5,687 bases of DNA, from the NCBI GenBank assembly GCA_021107685.1, contig JAIOSH010000096.1, positions 1-5,687 on the forward strand, written 5' to 3'. This DNA comes from Bacteroidales bacterium (lineage in GTDB: Bacteria; Bacteroidota; Bacteroidia; Bacteroidales; SMBSF39). Each line of letters begins with the position of its first letter. Position 1 is the first letter of the stretch. Below the pieces are notes generated by a model. The model worked only from the letters and a program-made list of their open reading frames with translations. It did no database searches and was not told where the DNA came from. Of this stretch, positions 4,780 to 5,687 are shown one piece after another. Made by a program: the position numbers and the translations under genes.

Positions 4780-5687
4780 ATGGAATTAACAGCTTTTCAA
4801 AAAATTTACACAAAATTAAGTCAAATTACAAAAGCAACCTGCTCGTTGCATGCCAGTGGAGTTGGTTACGAAGAGATGGCACTGGTTGATGGACGATGGG
4901 CACAGGTAGTAAAAATAAACGGAGATTTGGTAACACTCCAGATATTTTCAGGCACCGAGGGTATTCCCACAAATGCCGAAGTTACTTTTATAGGAAGATC
5001 TCCAAGATTATTAGTTGGCGACGAATTAAGCGGCAGGTTCTTTAATGCCTATGGCTCTCCTATTGACGGTGGTCCCGAAATTGACGGTGAAGCAAGAGAA
5101 ATTGGCGGTCCTTCGGTAAACCCTGTCAGAAGAAAGCAACCTTCGGAACTGATTGCCACAGGTATAGCTGGTATTGACCTGAACAATACGCTTGTTACAG
5201 GACAGAAAATACCTTTCTTTGCCGATCCTGATCAGCCTTACAATCAGGTTATGGCAATGGTTGCTTTGCGTGCAAAAGCCGATAAAATTATCCTTGGCGG
5301 TATGGGACTTACCAATGACGATTATTTGTTCTTTAAAAACGTATTTGACAATGCCGGAGCGCTTGATCGTATTGTAAGTTTTGTTAATACAACTGAAGAT
5401 CCGCCCGTTGAGCGTCTTCTTGTTCCTGATATGGCTTTAACTGCTGCAGAATATTTCGCCGTTGATAAAAACGAAAATGTACTGGTTCTTCTAACTGATA
5501 TGACTCTTTATGCCGATGCTTTAAGTATAGTATCAAATCGAATGGACCAGATCCCTTCAAAAGACAGTATGCCCGGTTCCCTTTACAGCGATTTGGCAAG
5601 ACTTTATGAGAAAGCCGTACAATTCCCAAGTGGGGGTTCAATAACAATAATAGCAGTTACAACTTTATCAGGCGGCGATATTACACA
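4780..5687 (+). CDS. atpB: V/A-type ATP synthase subunit B, partial at right edge
   Basis: The first 302 codons of subunit B are present (usual length about 430-470), with the C-terminus beyond the window. B is the non-catalytic partner of A: it completes each nucleotide site at the A/B interface and lacks a working P-loop. That is seen here, where GQKIPFFADPDQPYN (141-155) replaces a Walker A. Family landmarks are GRSPRLLVGDELSGRFFNAYGSPIDGG, split across residues 72-98, the block VERLLVPDMALTAAEY (210-225) and VLVLLTDMTLYADAL (234-248). TTLSGGDIT is at the very end. The B-specific loop usually written RRGYPGYMY is changed to SKDSMPGSLY (260-269). The ATG at 4780 opens directly into the conserved barrel, 52 nt after atpA. 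The interface Arg that reaches the A-site nucleotide is expected downstream of the cut. Operon genes for D, I and K would be expected next but are not visible. Confidence 0.96.
   Translation, partial: MELTAFQKIYTKLSQITKATCSLHASGVGYEEMALVDGRWAQVVKINGDLVTLQIFSGTEGIPTNAEVTFIGRSPRLLVGDELSGRFFNAYGSPIDGGPEIDGEAREIGGPSVNPVRRKQPSELIATGIAGIDLNNTLVTGQKIPFFADPDQPYNQVMAMVALRAKADKIILGGMGLTNDDYLFFKNVFDNAGALDRIVSFVNTTEDPPVERLLVPDMALTAAEYFAVDKNENVLVLLTDMTLYADALSIVSNRMDQIPSKDSMPGSLYSDLARLYEKAVQFPSGGSITIIAVTTLSGGDIT

Noticed and set aside
5200..5244. Missing Walker A in subunit B read as a broken ATPase gene
   Set aside because: Subunit B of V/A-ATPases is normally non-catalytic and lacks a working P-loop, so this is the expected state.
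5192..5647. Two overlapping-strand open frames within atpB
   Set aside because: Both sit inside the conserved subunit B frame and look like frame shadows with no family features.

Overview
The window looks like a low-GC Bacteroidetes-type chromosome segment. Four things point that way: (i) two divergent promoter candidates carry the Bacteroidetes -7 element TAnnTTTG, here TAACTTTG; (ii) none of the genes has a clear Shine-Dalgarno sequence; (iii) the gene order atpE - DUF2764-type gene - atpA - atpB is the V/A-type ATPase arrangement known from Bacteroidetes, spirochaetes and chlamydiae; (iv) the deaminase and subunit A sequences resemble that lineage. No tRNA, rRNA, CRISPR array, transposase or phage gene was seen.

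Left part (1-945, minus strand). A partial gene runs off the left edge. It encodes a small helical protein with two copies of a 'KYIxGxLxxE...F...L..NP' module of the kind seen at the N-termini of Bacteroidetes anti-sigma-like proteins. A perfect 11-bp inverted repeat lies in its leader. Upstream of it is a complete zinc-dependent dCMP/cytidine deaminase family gene (comEB-like).

Divergent intergenic region (946-1381). A minus-strand promoter candidate serves the deaminase and a plus-strand one serves the ATPase operon. They share an identical 12-nt core. Between them is an approximately 175-nt palindrome-like element. Its left arm is a 9-nt G-rich minisatellite (nine units plus a partial one) that fits the G-quadruplex pattern. 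Its right arm is a C-rich, partly complementary array, and the two arms share a perfect 15-bp inverted repeat.

Right part (1382-5687, plus strand). This is the start of a V/A-type ATPase operon. It contains peripheral-stalk subunit E, a DUF2764-type protein with a TTG start that may stand in for the missing subunit C (inference), catalytic subunit A with all nucleotide-binding motifs, and regulatory subunit B, cut by the right edge. The later genes of this operon type (D, I, K) would lie beyond the window. Together E, A and B form much of the soluble V1 sector, which couples ATP hydrolysis or synthesis to ion movement through a membrane sector. The gaps inside the operon are short (47, 68 and 52 nt), and two of them hold small inverted repeats.

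The ATPase operon itself is a known type. The items most worth following are the G-rich palindromic element, the DUF2764 protein as a subunit C candidate, the altered rotor-facing loops in both A and B, and the duplicated-module protein at the left edge.
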